A DNA stretch of 64,000 nt from Gemmatimonadales bacterium (lineage in GTDB: Bacteria; Gemmatimonadota; Gemmatimonadetes; Gemmatimonadales; GWC2-71-9): the NCBI GenBank assembly GCA_020633775.1, contig JACKDA010000004.1:1-64000 (forward strand), read 5' to 3'. The notes under the pieces were generated by a model. It ran no database searches and had not been told where the DNA came from. It was given only the letters and a program-made list of their open reading frames with translations. Positions 1 through 7,902 of the stretch are shown one piece after another (position 1 is the first letter of the stretch; each line of letters starts with the position of its first letter). Position numbers and translations under genes: made by a program.

Positions 1-707
1 ACCAGTTCGGCCGACGTGCCACGCGCCACGAGGCCTGACCAGGCGTCGAGCAGCAGCGTCAGGTTCTTCTCTGCCGCCAGCCGGCCGACGTACAGCACGA
101 TCGGGGTGCCCGGGGCGAGCCCGAGGCGACTGGCGAAGTCATCACGGCGTCGCGCGGGCGAGAACTGCTCGCGGTTGACGCCGCGCGTCCAGATCCCGGT
201 GTGGCGCACACCGCGCAGGTTCAAATGGCGTTCATAGACCCGAGACGGGCAGAGGACCATGCTCGCCTGGGCGTAGAACCAGCGGAGGTAGCCCCAGCCG
301 GCCGGCATCAGCCAGTCGAGCCGGTACCGGCTCGCGTAGCGCTCGTAGTCGGTGTGCGCGGAGGCGACCACCGGGACGCCGAACTGCCGGGCCAGGCGCA
401 GGCCGGTCGTCCCCATCGCGAATTCGGTCGCGACATGGACGACGTCCGGTGCGAACGCGGCGAAGTCGGCCGCGATCTCGGCCTGCCGCGGGAAGCCCCA
501 CTGGACATCGGGATAGAGGAACAGCTTCAGCGCCGGCGACCGGTGGACGGTGGCGAGGTCGGGTGTCCCGGCCGGCAGGGCGTACTCGGGAGCATAGATC
601 CGGCAGGTGTGGCCGCGCGCCTCGAGGGCGGCGACGAGGCGTTGCAGGGAATGGCTCACGCCACTCACCATGGGCCAGTACACCTCGGAGAAGATCGCGA
701 TGCGCAT
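1..707 (-). CDS. GT4-family glycosyltransferase, partial (C-terminus outside window)
   Basis: The first 235 codons of a leftward gene are inside the window. The product starts MRIAIFSEVYWPMVSG, a typical GT-B N-terminus with the Gly-rich acceptor-side loop, followed by HVATEFAMG and VASAHTDYE. The start of the nucleotide-sugar-binding half is also visible (LYVGRLAAEKNL). This pattern matches MgtA-like GDP-mannose-dependent alpha-mannosyltransferases and related glycolipid or exopolysaccharide enzymes acting at the cytosolic membrane face. The donor and acceptor cannot be read from the sequence. The ATG at 707 is the only good start. The gene lies 84 bp downstream of argR on the same strand and may be read from the arg operon or its own promoter. 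Confidence 0.88.
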   Translation of the reverse strand, partial: MRIAIFSEVYWPMVSGVSHSLQRLVAALEARGHTCRIYAPEYALPAGTPDLATVHRSPALKLFLYPDVQWGFPRQAEIAADFAAFAPDVVHVATEFAMGTTGLRLARQFGVPVVASAHTDYERYASRYRLDWLMPAGWGYLRWFYAQASMVLCPSRVYERHLNLRGVRHTGIWTRGVNREQFSPARRRDDFASRLGLAPGTPIVLYVGRLAAEKNLTLLLDAWSGLVARGTSAEL

Positions 708-791
708 GCCGAATGCACGCGCCGTGCGGTCACGGTTCGACGATCCTGCCGCGACGGTTCCTCAACACTCGGGTGTCGTTCCGGCGGACGC

Positions 792-1253
792 TCAGGGTGC
801 GGCGTCGCCCTGCAGGGCGCGGAGCCGCCGCGCCACCAGGTCCCGGGTCGCGGCGTCCGCGACCGCGATGAAGATGGTGTCATCCCCGGCGATCGTCCCG
901 ACCACCTCGGGCCAGGCGAGCAGGTCGAGCGCATTGCCCGCGCGCTGCGCCTCGCCCGGCGGGGTGTGCAGGACGATCAGTGCATCGCCGGCGGTGTCGA
1001 CCGTCAGCACCGACTCGGCGATCCGTCGTTCGTTCGGGTCGGTCAGTTCCTGCAGCCGCGCGATCGCGGCGCGCGCGTAGATCCCCTCCAGCTTCACGAG
1101 CCCGAGACGGGAGATGTCGCGGCTGACGGAGCTCTGGGTCACCTCCCACCCTTCCTGGGCGAGGGCGTCGGCGAGCTCCTCCTGGGTGCGGAACGGGCGG
1201 GTGGCGATGAGCTCCAGGATCTTGAGCTGGCGCTTCTTGCGATCGAGGGTCAT
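792..1253 (-). CDS. argR: Arginine repressor ArgR
   Basis: A 153-residue protein of normal ArgR length. The N-terminal winged helix carries RKKRQLKILELI and the recognition-helix motif TQSSVSRDI (about residues 39-47). The C-terminal hexamerisation and L-arginine-binding domain has GTIAGDDTIFIA. ArgR senses arginine and binds 18-bp ARG boxes. The start ATG (1251-1253) overlaps the argH stop in an ATGA, so the repressor is translationally coupled to the pathway it presumably controls and is the last gene of the operon. An ARG-box-like palindrome over the argG start (10185-10207) is the likely operator, which would make the operon autoregulated. Family assignment is secure; the regulatory link is inferred. 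Confidence 0.95.
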   Translation of the reverse strand: MTLDRKKRQLKILELIATRPFRTQEELADALAQEGWEVTQSSVSRDISRLGLVKLEGIYARAAIARLQELTDPNERRIAESVLTVDTAGDALIVLHTPPGEAQRAGNALDLLAWPEVVGTIAGDDTIFIAVADAATRDLVARRLRALQGDAAP

Positions 1254-2629
1254 CGCGGGGCCCGCCCGCGGAGCCGCTCCAGGGCCGCGGTGATCCGGCG
1301 CTGCTCGCGACCCGCCCACGCGCGCGCCGCCCGCGATCGGGTGCGCAACGCGGGGAGGCCGAGGTTGCCGAGGCCGCCGACGCTGCGACGGCTCGCGAGC
1401 ACCCCTGCCGGCGCGACGACCGGCATCTCGCGGCCGGCCTTCACGGCGCCGGCCACCTCGCGGTAGGCCCGCCGGAACGGGACGCCGTCGCGCACCAGTC
1501 GCATCGCCTCGTCGGTGGCGTACACCTCGGGCCGGAGTGCGGCCGCGGCGCGGGCGCGGTCGACGCCGAGCGCGGGGATCACGGTCGCGAGCATCGCCAG
1601 GGATTCGGCGGTGCGGTCGAGGCCGCGCAGGAGGGGACCCTTGAGGAGCTGGAAGTCGCGATGGTAGCCACCGGGCAGGCCGCGGGTGAGCGCCATCACG
1701 GTGACGAGGTCGCCCTCCAGCGCTGCCGAGCGGCCGCGCGTCAGTTCGAACAGGTCCGGGTTGCGCTTCTGGGGCATGATCGAGGACCCGGTCGAGAACC
1801 GATCGGGCAGCACGAGCCACCCGAACTCATCGCTCGAGTAGAGGATCACGTCCGCCGAGAAGCGGGACAGCGGCCGGGCCGCCTCCAGGCACCAGAAGAG
1901 CGCGGCCGCCTCGAGCTGGCCGCGGGCACCCTGCACCGTGGTGACCACCTGGTCGAGGCCGCGGAATCCGAGCGCCCGTGCGGCCGCCATGCGATCGAGG
2001 GGCAACGGCACGCCGTACCCTGCGGCCGAGCCGAGGGGAGAGCGGTCCAGCCGCGGCCAGAGCCCCGCCACCGCGTCGGCGGCATCGAGGAGTTGCTCGG
2101 CGTAGCCGGCGGCCCATGCCCCGGCGCTCGACGGCATCGCGATCCGCTGGTGGGTGAATCCGGGCCAGACCACGCGGCGGTGCTGGCTGGCGAAGGCCAG
2201 CAGGGCCTCCGCCACGGTCAGCACCTGCTCATGCAGCGCGAGGACGCGATCGCGCAGCAGCAGGCGCAGGTCGAGGGCGACCTGGTCGTTGCGCGACCGC
2301 CCGGCGTGCAGGCGCTCACCGACATCGCCGTGCTCCCGTGTCAGCCAGAACTCGACCGCGCTGTGCCCATCCTCGTGGGCAGGACCGATCGTGAGCGTGC
2401 CGGCATCCACCGCGGCGAGCGCCGCGCGCAGGGCGCGCCGCATCCGGTCGCGCTCCCGCGCGGAGATGATCCCGCCCCCGGCGAGCGCCTCGACGTGCGC
2501 GAGCGAGCCGAGCACGTCCCAGCGCAGCAGGGCCCGATCGACCTCGCGATCATCCCCGATCGTGTAGGCGAGCATCTGGGCATCCGGGTCGGCCCCGGGC
2601 GACCACAGCGTCTCCGTGCGGCGCGTCAT
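1250..2629 (-). CDS. argH: Argininosuccinate lyase
   Basis: A 459-residue protein catalysing the last step of arginine synthesis, argininosuccinate to arginine plus fumarate, in the cytosol. It belongs to the fumarase/aspartase superfamily: HAGRSRNDQVALD (about 108-120), GFTHQRIAMP (about 157-166) and the signature loop GSSIMPQKRNPD (281-292) are all present, so the active site looks intact. Length matches the family. The start chosen is ATG 2629, which overlaps the upstream argE stop (2626-2628). Its stop overlaps the argR start by four bases. Both overlaps support the boundaries and point to one polycistronic message. Confidence 0.97.
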   Translation of the reverse strand: MTRRTETLWSPGADPDAQMLAYTIGDDREVDRALLRWDVLGSLAHVEALAGGGIISARERDRMRRALRAALAAVDAGTLTIGPAHEDGHSAVEFWLTREHGDVGERLHAGRSRNDQVALDLRLLLRDRVLALHEQVLTVAEALLAFASQHRRVVWPGFTHQRIAMPSSAGAWAAGYAEQLLDAADAVAGLWPRLDRSPLGSAAGYGVPLPLDRMAAARALGFRGLDQVVTTVQGARGQLEAAALFWCLEAARPLSRFSADVILYSSDEFGWLVLPDRFSTGSSIMPQKRNPDLFELTRGRSAALEGDLVTVMALTRGLPGGYHRDFQLLKGPLLRGLDRTAESLAMLATVIPALGVDRARAAAALRPEVYATDEAMRLVRDGVPFRRAYREVAGAVKAGREMPVVAPAGVLASRRSVGGLGNLGLPALRTRSRAARAWAGREQRRITAALERLRGRAPR

Positions 2630-3693
2630 CGCAGGTACTCCTCGGCCACGCGGGCGTAGAAGCGTCGTGCGGCGGTGACCTCGCTCAGGTTGACCGCCTC
2701 GTCGGGGGTGTGGGACCGCTGCGAGGTGCCCGGGCCGATCTTCACCGCATCGACCGACCTCAGGTAGCACCAGTCGCTGCAGGTCGGCGAGCCGTAGGCC
2801 TCGATGCCGGGCATCGCGCGCTCGACGGCGGCGCGCAGCGGGGAGTCGGCCGGCGTCTCGCAGGGCACCAGGCGGGTGGAGGTGACGACGACCTCGACGT
2901 CGAGCCGGTCGCGGAGGGCGGCCTCGAGTTCCTCGTGCGTCCACGCCGGTGTCGACCGGATGTCGAGCACGGCCCGGGCGGATGGTGGCGTCACGTTCCG
3001 GGAGACCCCCGCCTCGAGCATGGTGGGCGTCACCGTCGTGACGCCGAGGATCGGGTGCACCCGCTCGGCGACGATCCCGTCGAGCTTCACGATCTCGCGG
3101 GCCAGCGCGACCACGGCGTTCGAGAAATCCTCGCCCGAGGCATAGCCGGCGTGCCGCTGCGTCCCGTGCGCGACGAGGTCGACCATCATCAGACCGCGCT
3201 GCGCGACCGCCAGCCGCAGGTTCGTCGGCTCGCCGACGATCGCCGCGTCAAGCTGGCCGACCCGCGGGATCGCATCGGGCATCGTCGCGTGGCGGGTCTC
3301 CTCGCCATAGGTGAAGAGGCCCACGGCGCGCCCGCGCAGCGGGCGACCGGCGAGGTCCGCGAGGGCGGTGAGCATCGCCGCCACCGAGGCCTTCGCATCC
3401 CCCGACCCGCGCCCGTACAGGAGGTCGCCCTCGATGACCGGGGTGAACGGGTCGCGCGTCCAGCCGTCGCCAGGCGGCACGACGTCGAGATGGGTCGCGA
3501 ACGCGAGGGTCGGACCCGCGGTGACGTCGCCGACCTCCACCCGCACCGAGGTCTCGTCGCGCACGACGTCGAGGCCGAGGCGACGCGCCGTGGCCTCGAC
3601 GCACTCGGCGGCCGGCAGTTCCTCCCCCGAGATCGAGGGGATCGCCACCAGGTCGCGCAGCAGCGCGATCTCAGTCGGCGAGGTCGACGCCAA
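2626..3693 (-). CDS. argE: ArgE-type M20 deacylase (N-acyl-ornithine/N-acyl-citrulline deacylase)
   Basis: A 355-residue zinc amidohydrolase of the M20 family. Probable metal and catalytic residues are visible: THLDVVPPGDGW (H68, D70), GRGSGDAKAS (D99) and YGEETRH (E131/E132). The C-terminal part has GTSQRSHTPDEAVN. Because the operon's transcarbamylase uses an acylated ornithine, the natural substrate is probably an N-acyl-citrulline (N-succinyl or N-acetyl), releasing citrulline for ArgG, rather than N-acetylornithine. That substrate is inferred from context. The start is a TTG at 3693, overlapping the end of argB by 23 bases; no better start is visible upstream of the conserved domain. Confidence 0.88.
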   Translation of the reverse strand: MASTSPTEIALLRDLVAIPSISGEELPAAECVEATARRLGLDVVRDETSVRVEVGDVTAGPTLAFATHLDVVPPGDGWTRDPFTPVIEGDLLYGRGSGDAKASVAAMLTALADLAGRPLRGRAVGLFTYGEETRHATMPDAIPRVGQLDAAIVGEPTNLRLAVAQRGLMMVDLVAHGTQRHAGYASGEDFSNAVVALAREIVKLDGIVAERVHPILGVTTVTPTMLEAGVSRNVTPPSARAVLDIRSTPAWTHEELEAALRDRLDVEVVVTSTRLVPCETPADSPLRAAVERAMPGIEAYGSPTCSDWCYLRSVDAVKIGPGTSQRSHTPDEAVNLSEVTAARRFYARVAEEYLR

Positions 3694-4606
3694 GATAGGT
3701 CGCCTTCTCCTTCCGGCCGACGATCATGGTGCCCGTGCCGGCGCCGGTGAACACCTCGAGCAGCAGGGCATCGGGTGCCCGGCCGTCGATGATGTGCGTC
3801 CGCTCGACCCCGCCGGTCGCCGCCCGGATGCAGGCCTCGACCTTCGGCTTCATCCCGCCGGCCAGGGCGCCGCTCTGCATCAGCCCCGCGAGATCGTCGG
3901 GATCGGCGAAGGTCACCAGGGTGCTCGGGTCCTCGCGATCGCGCAGCACCCCCGGGGCCCCGGTCATGAAGATCAGCTTCTGCGCCCGCAACCCGCGGGC
4001 GAGGTTCTCCGCGACGGTGTCGGCATTGACGTTGAACACCTCGCCCTCGCTGCCGCCGGCCAGCGAGGAGACGATCGGCACGAACCGCGCGTCGAGCAGC
4101 GCCACCAGCACGCGCGGGTCGACGCGGTCCACGTCGCCGACATGCCCGTAGTCGACGGTGCGCTCGGTCCCGTCGTCGTCGAGCACCCGCACCGGCGGCC
4201 GCCGGTGGGCCGTCACGAGGTCGCCGTCGACGCCGGAGAGCCCGACCGCCTGCACCCCATGGCGGCGCAACGCCGAGACGAGGTCGGTGTTCAGGAGTCC
4301 CCGGTAGACCATCTTCACGACCGACAGGGCCGCGTCAGTGGTGACCCGCCGCCCGCCGATCATCTCGGGCTCCTCGCCGAGCCGGCGCGACAGCGCCGAG
4401 GCCTGCGGTCCGCCGCCGTGGACGACGACGAGCCGGATCGAGAGCGACGCGAGCAGCGCCAGTTGGGCGGCCGCCTGGTCGAGCACGTGCGGGTCGGAGA
4501 GCACGTCGCCGCCGAGCTTCACGACGAAGACGTGGTCGCGGTACGCGCGGACGTAGCGGAGGGCCCCCTTGAGCCCGGCGATGCCGCGTGTGGTGTCGAT
4601 GGTCAT
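3671..4606 (-). CDS. argB: N-acetylglutamate (N-acylglutamate) kinase
   Basis: A 311-residue amino-acid kinase family protein that phosphorylates the gamma-carboxylate of N-acylglutamate, the second step of the pathway. Visible motifs are VVKLGGDVL (K30, G32-G33), VVHGGGPQAS (about 61-70), and the substrate and ATP segments VNADTVAENLARGL and SGALAGGMKPKVEAC. It is of single-domain length, so there is no fused acetyltransferase of the kind found in bifunctional ArgAB proteins. ATG 4606 begins after a 100-bp gap from argF', the only sizeable break in the operon, which contains a palindromic repeat. It may act on the N-succinyl substrate here. Confidence 0.95.
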   Translation of the reverse strand: MTIDTTRGIAGLKGALRYVRAYRDHVFVVKLGGDVLSDPHVLDQAAAQLALLASLSIRLVVVHGGGPQASALSRRLGEEPEMIGGRRVTTDAALSVVKMVYRGLLNTDLVSALRRHGVQAVGLSGVDGDLVTAHRRPPVRVLDDDGTERTVDYGHVGDVDRVDPRVLVALLDARFVPIVSSLAGGSEGEVFNVNADTVAENLARGLRAQKLIFMTGAPGVLRDREDPSTLVTFADPDDLAGLMQSGALAGGMKPKVEACIRAATGGVERTHIIDGRAPDALLLEVFTGAGTGTMIVGRKEKATYLGVDLAD

Positions 4607-4640
4607 GGTCGTTCCGGTGATGGGTGTGGGACGCTCGCTG

Positions 4641-4713
4641 GTCGCGAGTCGTGAGTGCTGAGTCCTGAGACGTGAGGGGACGCGCCGCCCTGCCGCGTGC
4701 CGGGACTCAGGAC
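4641..4713. repeat. Intergenic palindromic repeat (TGAGTCCTGAG family), copy A
   Basis: Between argF' and argB the eight bases GTCCTGAG (4662-4669) are repeated inverted at 4706-4713, with related GAGTCGTGAG units alongside. The right arm overlaps the argF' stop codon. The same core recurs at 15894-16048 and 27185-27277. In this copy the hairpin sits inside an operon rather than between convergent genes, so it could stabilise or attenuate the message. The function is inferred. Confidence 0.6.
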
Positions 4714-5723
4714 CCGCTTCCGATCAACTCCAGCAACAATGCGCGCTGCGCATGCAACCGATTCTCGGCCTGGTCGATGACGGCGCTCTGCGGCCCGTCG
4801 AGCACGGCGCCATCCATCTCGACGTTGCGCCGCACCGGCAGGCAGTGCATCGCGATGCCGCGGCCGCCAGCGGTGCGGGCCATCCGCGCGGCCGTCAGGC
4901 GCCAGTCGCGCTTCCCGTCGCGGGACGCCCGCTCGTCGTCCGGGCGCCCGAAGTGGGCGAGCGCCCCCCACGACTTCGGGTACACCGCGTGCGCCCCGTC
5001 GATGGCGCCGTCGAGGTCGTCGGTGATCGTCAGCGAACCACCCCGGCGCCCGGCGAGGTCGCCGATGGCCCGGTAGTCGTCCGGGTCGAGGTCGAACCCG
5101 TCGGGCCGTGCGACCACCACCTCCATGCCGAGGTGGGCGGCGGCGATCGCTGCGCTGGCCGGCACCGCCGTCGGCAGCGCCTTGGGATGCCAGGCCCACT
5201 GGAGGACGAACCGCTTGCCGGTGGTCTCGCCGAGGTGCTCGCGCAGCGTGAGGGCGTCGGCGAGGCCCTGGCACGGATGGCGACGCGACGACTCCAGGTT
5301 GATCACCGGCACGGTCGCGTAGCGGGCGAAATTCCGGATCGTGTGATCCTCGCGCTCGACCGCCCAGTCGGTGCCCTTGGGGAAGGAGCGCACCGCGAGG
5401 GCATCGGCGTAGCGCGACAGCACCCGCGCCGCCTCGATGATGTGCTCGACCGTGGTGCCGTCCATCACGACGTCGAGCTCGGTCTCGAGGGCCCAGCTCC
5501 CCTTCCCCGGCTCGAGGCAGAGCGCGTGACCGCCGTGGAGGAACATCGCGGTCTCCATCGAGGCGCGGGTGCGGAGCGACGGGTCCATGAACACCATCGC
5601 CAGCACCTTGTGCTCGAGGCCCCCGGTGACCTCGCCCCGCTTGATGCGGGCCGCGAGGTCGAGCAGCGCATCGACCGCCTCGACCGACCACTCCTCCATC
5701 GCGAGCCAGTCGCGGCCGCTCAC
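4707..5723 (-). CDS. argF': N-acylornithine carbamoyltransferase, probably N-succinylornithine type
   Basis: A 338-residue transcarbamylase aligning nearly gap-free by eye with Xanthomonas N-acetylornithine carbamoyltransferase (339 residues) as I recall it. The carbamoyl-phosphate motif SLRTR is at 49-53, W77 is present, HPCQ is at 149-152, the YPKSWG lysine at 250, and HCLPVRRN at 293-300. The position equal to Glu92 of the acetyl enzyme is Val92 (DGTTVEH); Bacteroides N-succinylornithine enzyme has Pro there, and Glu92 to Pro, Ser, Val or Ala was reported to turn the acetyl enzyme into a succinyl one. Hence succinylornithine is the likely substrate. The GTG start at 5723 overlaps the argD stop (GTGA). 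It is not a classical ornithine carbamoyltransferase. Confidence 0.87.
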   Translation of the reverse strand: MSGRDWLAMEEWSVEAVDALLDLAARIKRGEVTGGLEHKVLAMVFMDPSLRTRASMETAMFLHGGHALCLEPGKGSWALETELDVVMDGTTVEHIIEAARVLSRYADALAVRSFPKGTDWAVEREDHTIRNFARYATVPVINLESSRRHPCQGLADALTLREHLGETTGKRFVLQWAWHPKALPTAVPASAAIAAAHLGMEVVVARPDGFDLDPDDYRAIGDLAGRRGGSLTITDDLDGAIDGAHAVYPKSWGALAHFGRPDDERASRDGKRDWRLTAARMARTAGGRGIAMHCLPVRRNVEMDGAVLDGPQSAVIDQAENRLHAQRALLLELIGSGS

Positions 5724-6871
5724 GCGAGCACCTCCTGCAGGGCCGCGAAGAGGAGATCCGCCTCCTCCGCGCTGAACGAGAGCGGCGGCAGCAGCCGCAG
5801 CGTGTGCGGATCGGTCGAGGTCCCGGTGAGGATCCGCCGCGCGAACAGCGCCCGCTGCACCTCGCCGGCGGGGCGATCGAGTTCGAGCCCGAGGAGGAAG
5901 CCGCGCCCGTGCACTGCCCGGACCGCGTCGAGCCCGGCGCACCGGCACGCCAGCGTGCCACCCACGGTGCGGGTGTTCTCCAGCAGTCCCTCGCGGTCGA
6001 GCACCTCGAGGTTGGCGAGCGCCGCGGCGCAGGGCACCGGGCCGCCGCCGAACGTCGAGCCGAGGTCGCCGAGCTGGATGTCATCGACCAGCGATTCGCG
6101 GCAGAGCACGGCGCCGATCGGCAGCCCCGCCGCGAGTCCCTTCGCCATCGAGAGCGCGTCGGGGACCACCCCGAACAGCTCCGCCGCGGTGAAGCGGCCG
6201 GTCCGGCCGGTGCCGCACTGCACCTCGTCGAACAGCAGCTTCGCCCCGCGCGCGTCGCAGAGGTCGCGCGCGGCCTGGAGGAACTCGGGCGTGCACGTCC
6301 GCGCGCCATTGAATCCCTGGACCGGTTCGATGAGCACCGCGGCGATCGTGTCGTCGATCGCGCCGTCGAGGGCGGTGATGTCGTTGAGCGGCACCTTGCG
6401 CGAGAGGGGCACCCCCGCGCGGCGTGCCCCGGCCTCGTACTTCGCCCCGTCGGTGCAGGCGAGCGTCGCGGCGGTCCGGCCGTGCCAGCCCCCGCGCAGC
6501 GAGACCACACCCTGCCGACCGGTCTTCCGCCGCGCCAGCATCAACTGGTTCTCGTTGGCCTCCGCCCCGGAATTGCAGAAGAACACCCGGGCGAGCGGCT
6601 CGGGGGCGCGGCGCACCAGCTCGGCCGCGAGCCGCTCGCGGTTGGCATGCGGCACCGCCGTCGAGTAGAACAGCAGCGTCGCCGCCTGCTCGGCGATCGC
6701 GCGCACCACGTCGGGGTGCGAGTGCCCGCAGGTGGCGACCGCGTGGCCGCCATAGGCATCGAGCCATTCCTGGCCCGCGTCATCGACCAGCCACGAACCA
6801 TGGCCGGCGACCGCACGCAGCGGGAAGGTGGCGTAGACGGGGAGCAGCGCGTCGGCGTCCTGGGTCAGCAC
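5720..6871 (-). CDS. argD: Acylornithine aminotransferase (class III, PLP)
   Basis: A 383-residue class-III aminotransferase converting N-acylglutamate semialdehyde to N-acylornithine with glutamate as amino donor. The PLP region FCNSGAEANENQ, the aspartate in LLFDEVQCGTGRTG and the Schiff-base lysine motif SMAKGLAAGLPIGA are present. It starts with GTG at 6871, overlapping the argC stop by seven bases, and its own stop overlaps the argF' start by four. Family members often accept both acetyl- and succinylornithine, so it fits either version of the pathway. Confidence in the family is high; the acyl group is open. Confidence 0.95.
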   Translation of the reverse strand: MLTQDADALLPVYATFPLRAVAGHGSWLVDDAGQEWLDAYGGHAVATCGHSHPDVVRAIAEQAATLLFYSTAVPHANRERLAAELVRRAPEPLARVFFCNSGAEANENQLMLARRKTGRQGVVSLRGGWHGRTAATLACTDGAKYEAGARRAGVPLSRKVPLNDITALDGAIDDTIAAVLIEPVQGFNGARTCTPEFLQAARDLCDARGAKLLFDEVQCGTGRTGRFTAAELFGVVPDALSMAKGLAAGLPIGAVLCRESLVDDIQLGDLGSTFGGGPVPCAAALANLEVLDREGLLENTRTVGGTLACRCAGLDAVRAVHGRGFLLGLELDRPAGEVQRALFARRILTGTSTDPHTLRLLPPLSFSAEEADLLFAALQEVLA

Positions 6872-7902
6872 GGCATCGGTCCGGGAGCGAGGAGTCCGGC
6901 GCGTTCATCGAGGCCGAGCGCCAGGTTCATCGCCTGGATCGCCTGGCCACCCGCGCCCTTGATGAGGTTGTCGAGCACGCACATCACCTGCACCTCGCGG
7001 CGGTCGGGTGAGGCCACCGCGTGGAGGAGCGCGAGGTTCGAGCCGACGACGTGGGTCAGTTCCGGCGGGGCGTCGAGCACGCGGAGGAAGGGACGGTCCG
7101 CGACGCGGGACCGCACCAGCTCGGCGACCCCGTCGGCGTGCACGTTCGCGGAGGCATCGAGGTGCGCGTGCAGCGTCGCGTGGATGCCCCGCACGAACGG
7201 CCCCGAGTGGGTCATCAGCCGCGCCCGGGCGGCCGGGTCGCCGCGCCAGGTGCGCCACTGCTCGAGGATCTCCCCCTCGTGGCGGTGCGACATCGCCCCG
7301 TAGGCGAAGAGGTTGTGCGCCCGCGCCGGGTGGTGGGTCGTCGGCTTCGGGGCCTGCCCGGCTCCGCTCGACCCGGTCACGGCAAAGATCACCGGGGGAG
7401 CCGCCAGCGGCAGGTCGGCGATCACCCAGAGGGCGAGCTGCGCCGCCGTCGCGAAGCACCCCGGCGCCGCGATCGCCCGCGCACCGCGGAGTTCATCCCC
7501 CACCACGTCGGCGAGGCCGTAACGGAACCGGTGCACCAGGGCGGGGGCCGCGTGCGGGCCGTAGTGGCGCTCGTGAAGCCGGCCATCGTGGATCCGGAAG
7601 TCCGCCGCGAGGTCGACGACCATCCCCGGGCCGGCATCGAGCACGTCGCCCATGATGCGGGTGGACTCGCCATGCTCCAGCGCGAGGAACACGACGTCGC
7701 GGCCGCGGGCCGCGTCGACCGGGTCGTCCCCGCTGAACCGGGCATCACTCAGCAGCGTCAGCTGCGGGTGCACCGACGCCAGCTCGCGACCGGCCTGGGA
7801 CCGCGAGGTGGCCACGACCTCGTCGACGGCGGGATGCTGCAGCAGCAGCCGCAGCAACTCGCCACCGACATACCCCGCCCCGCCGATCACGGTGACCTTC
7901 AC
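6865..7902 (-). CDS. argC: N-acyl-gamma-glutamyl-phosphate reductase
   Basis: A 345-residue NADPH-dependent reductase for the third pathway step. The Rossmann motif VTVIGGAGYVGGELL is at the N-terminus and the catalytic cysteine lies in AAPGCFATAAQ (C149). SGAGQAPKPTTHHPARAHN follows in the catalytic domain. The GTG start at 7902 overlaps the stop of the preceding P-loop gene in a GTGA, which fixes the boundary. The gene lies in the standard argC-argD order. As with its neighbours, the substrate may carry a succinyl rather than acetyl group. Confidence 0.96.
   Translation of the reverse strand: MKVTVIGGAGYVGGELLRLLLQHPAVDEVVATSRSQAGRELASVHPQLTLLSDARFSGDDPVDAARGRDVVFLALEHGESTRIMGDVLDAGPGMVVDLAADFRIHDGRLHERHYGPHAAPALVHRFRYGLADVVGDELRGARAIAAPGCFATAAQLALWVIADLPLAAPPVIFAVTGSSGAGQAPKPTTHHPARAHNLFAYGAMSHRHEGEILEQWRTWRGDPAARARLMTHSGPFVRGIHATLHAHLDASANVHADGVAELVRSRVADRPFLRVLDAPPELTHVVGSNLALLHAVASPDRREVQVMCVLDNLIKGAGGQAIQAMNLALGLDERAGLLAPGPMPC

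Noticed and set aside
4603..6510. Long open frame of 635 codons opposite or offset to argB, argF' and argD
   Set aside because: It is a shadow frame caused by high GC content, rich in Arg, Pro and Ala with no domain match, and it overlaps three well-supported genes.
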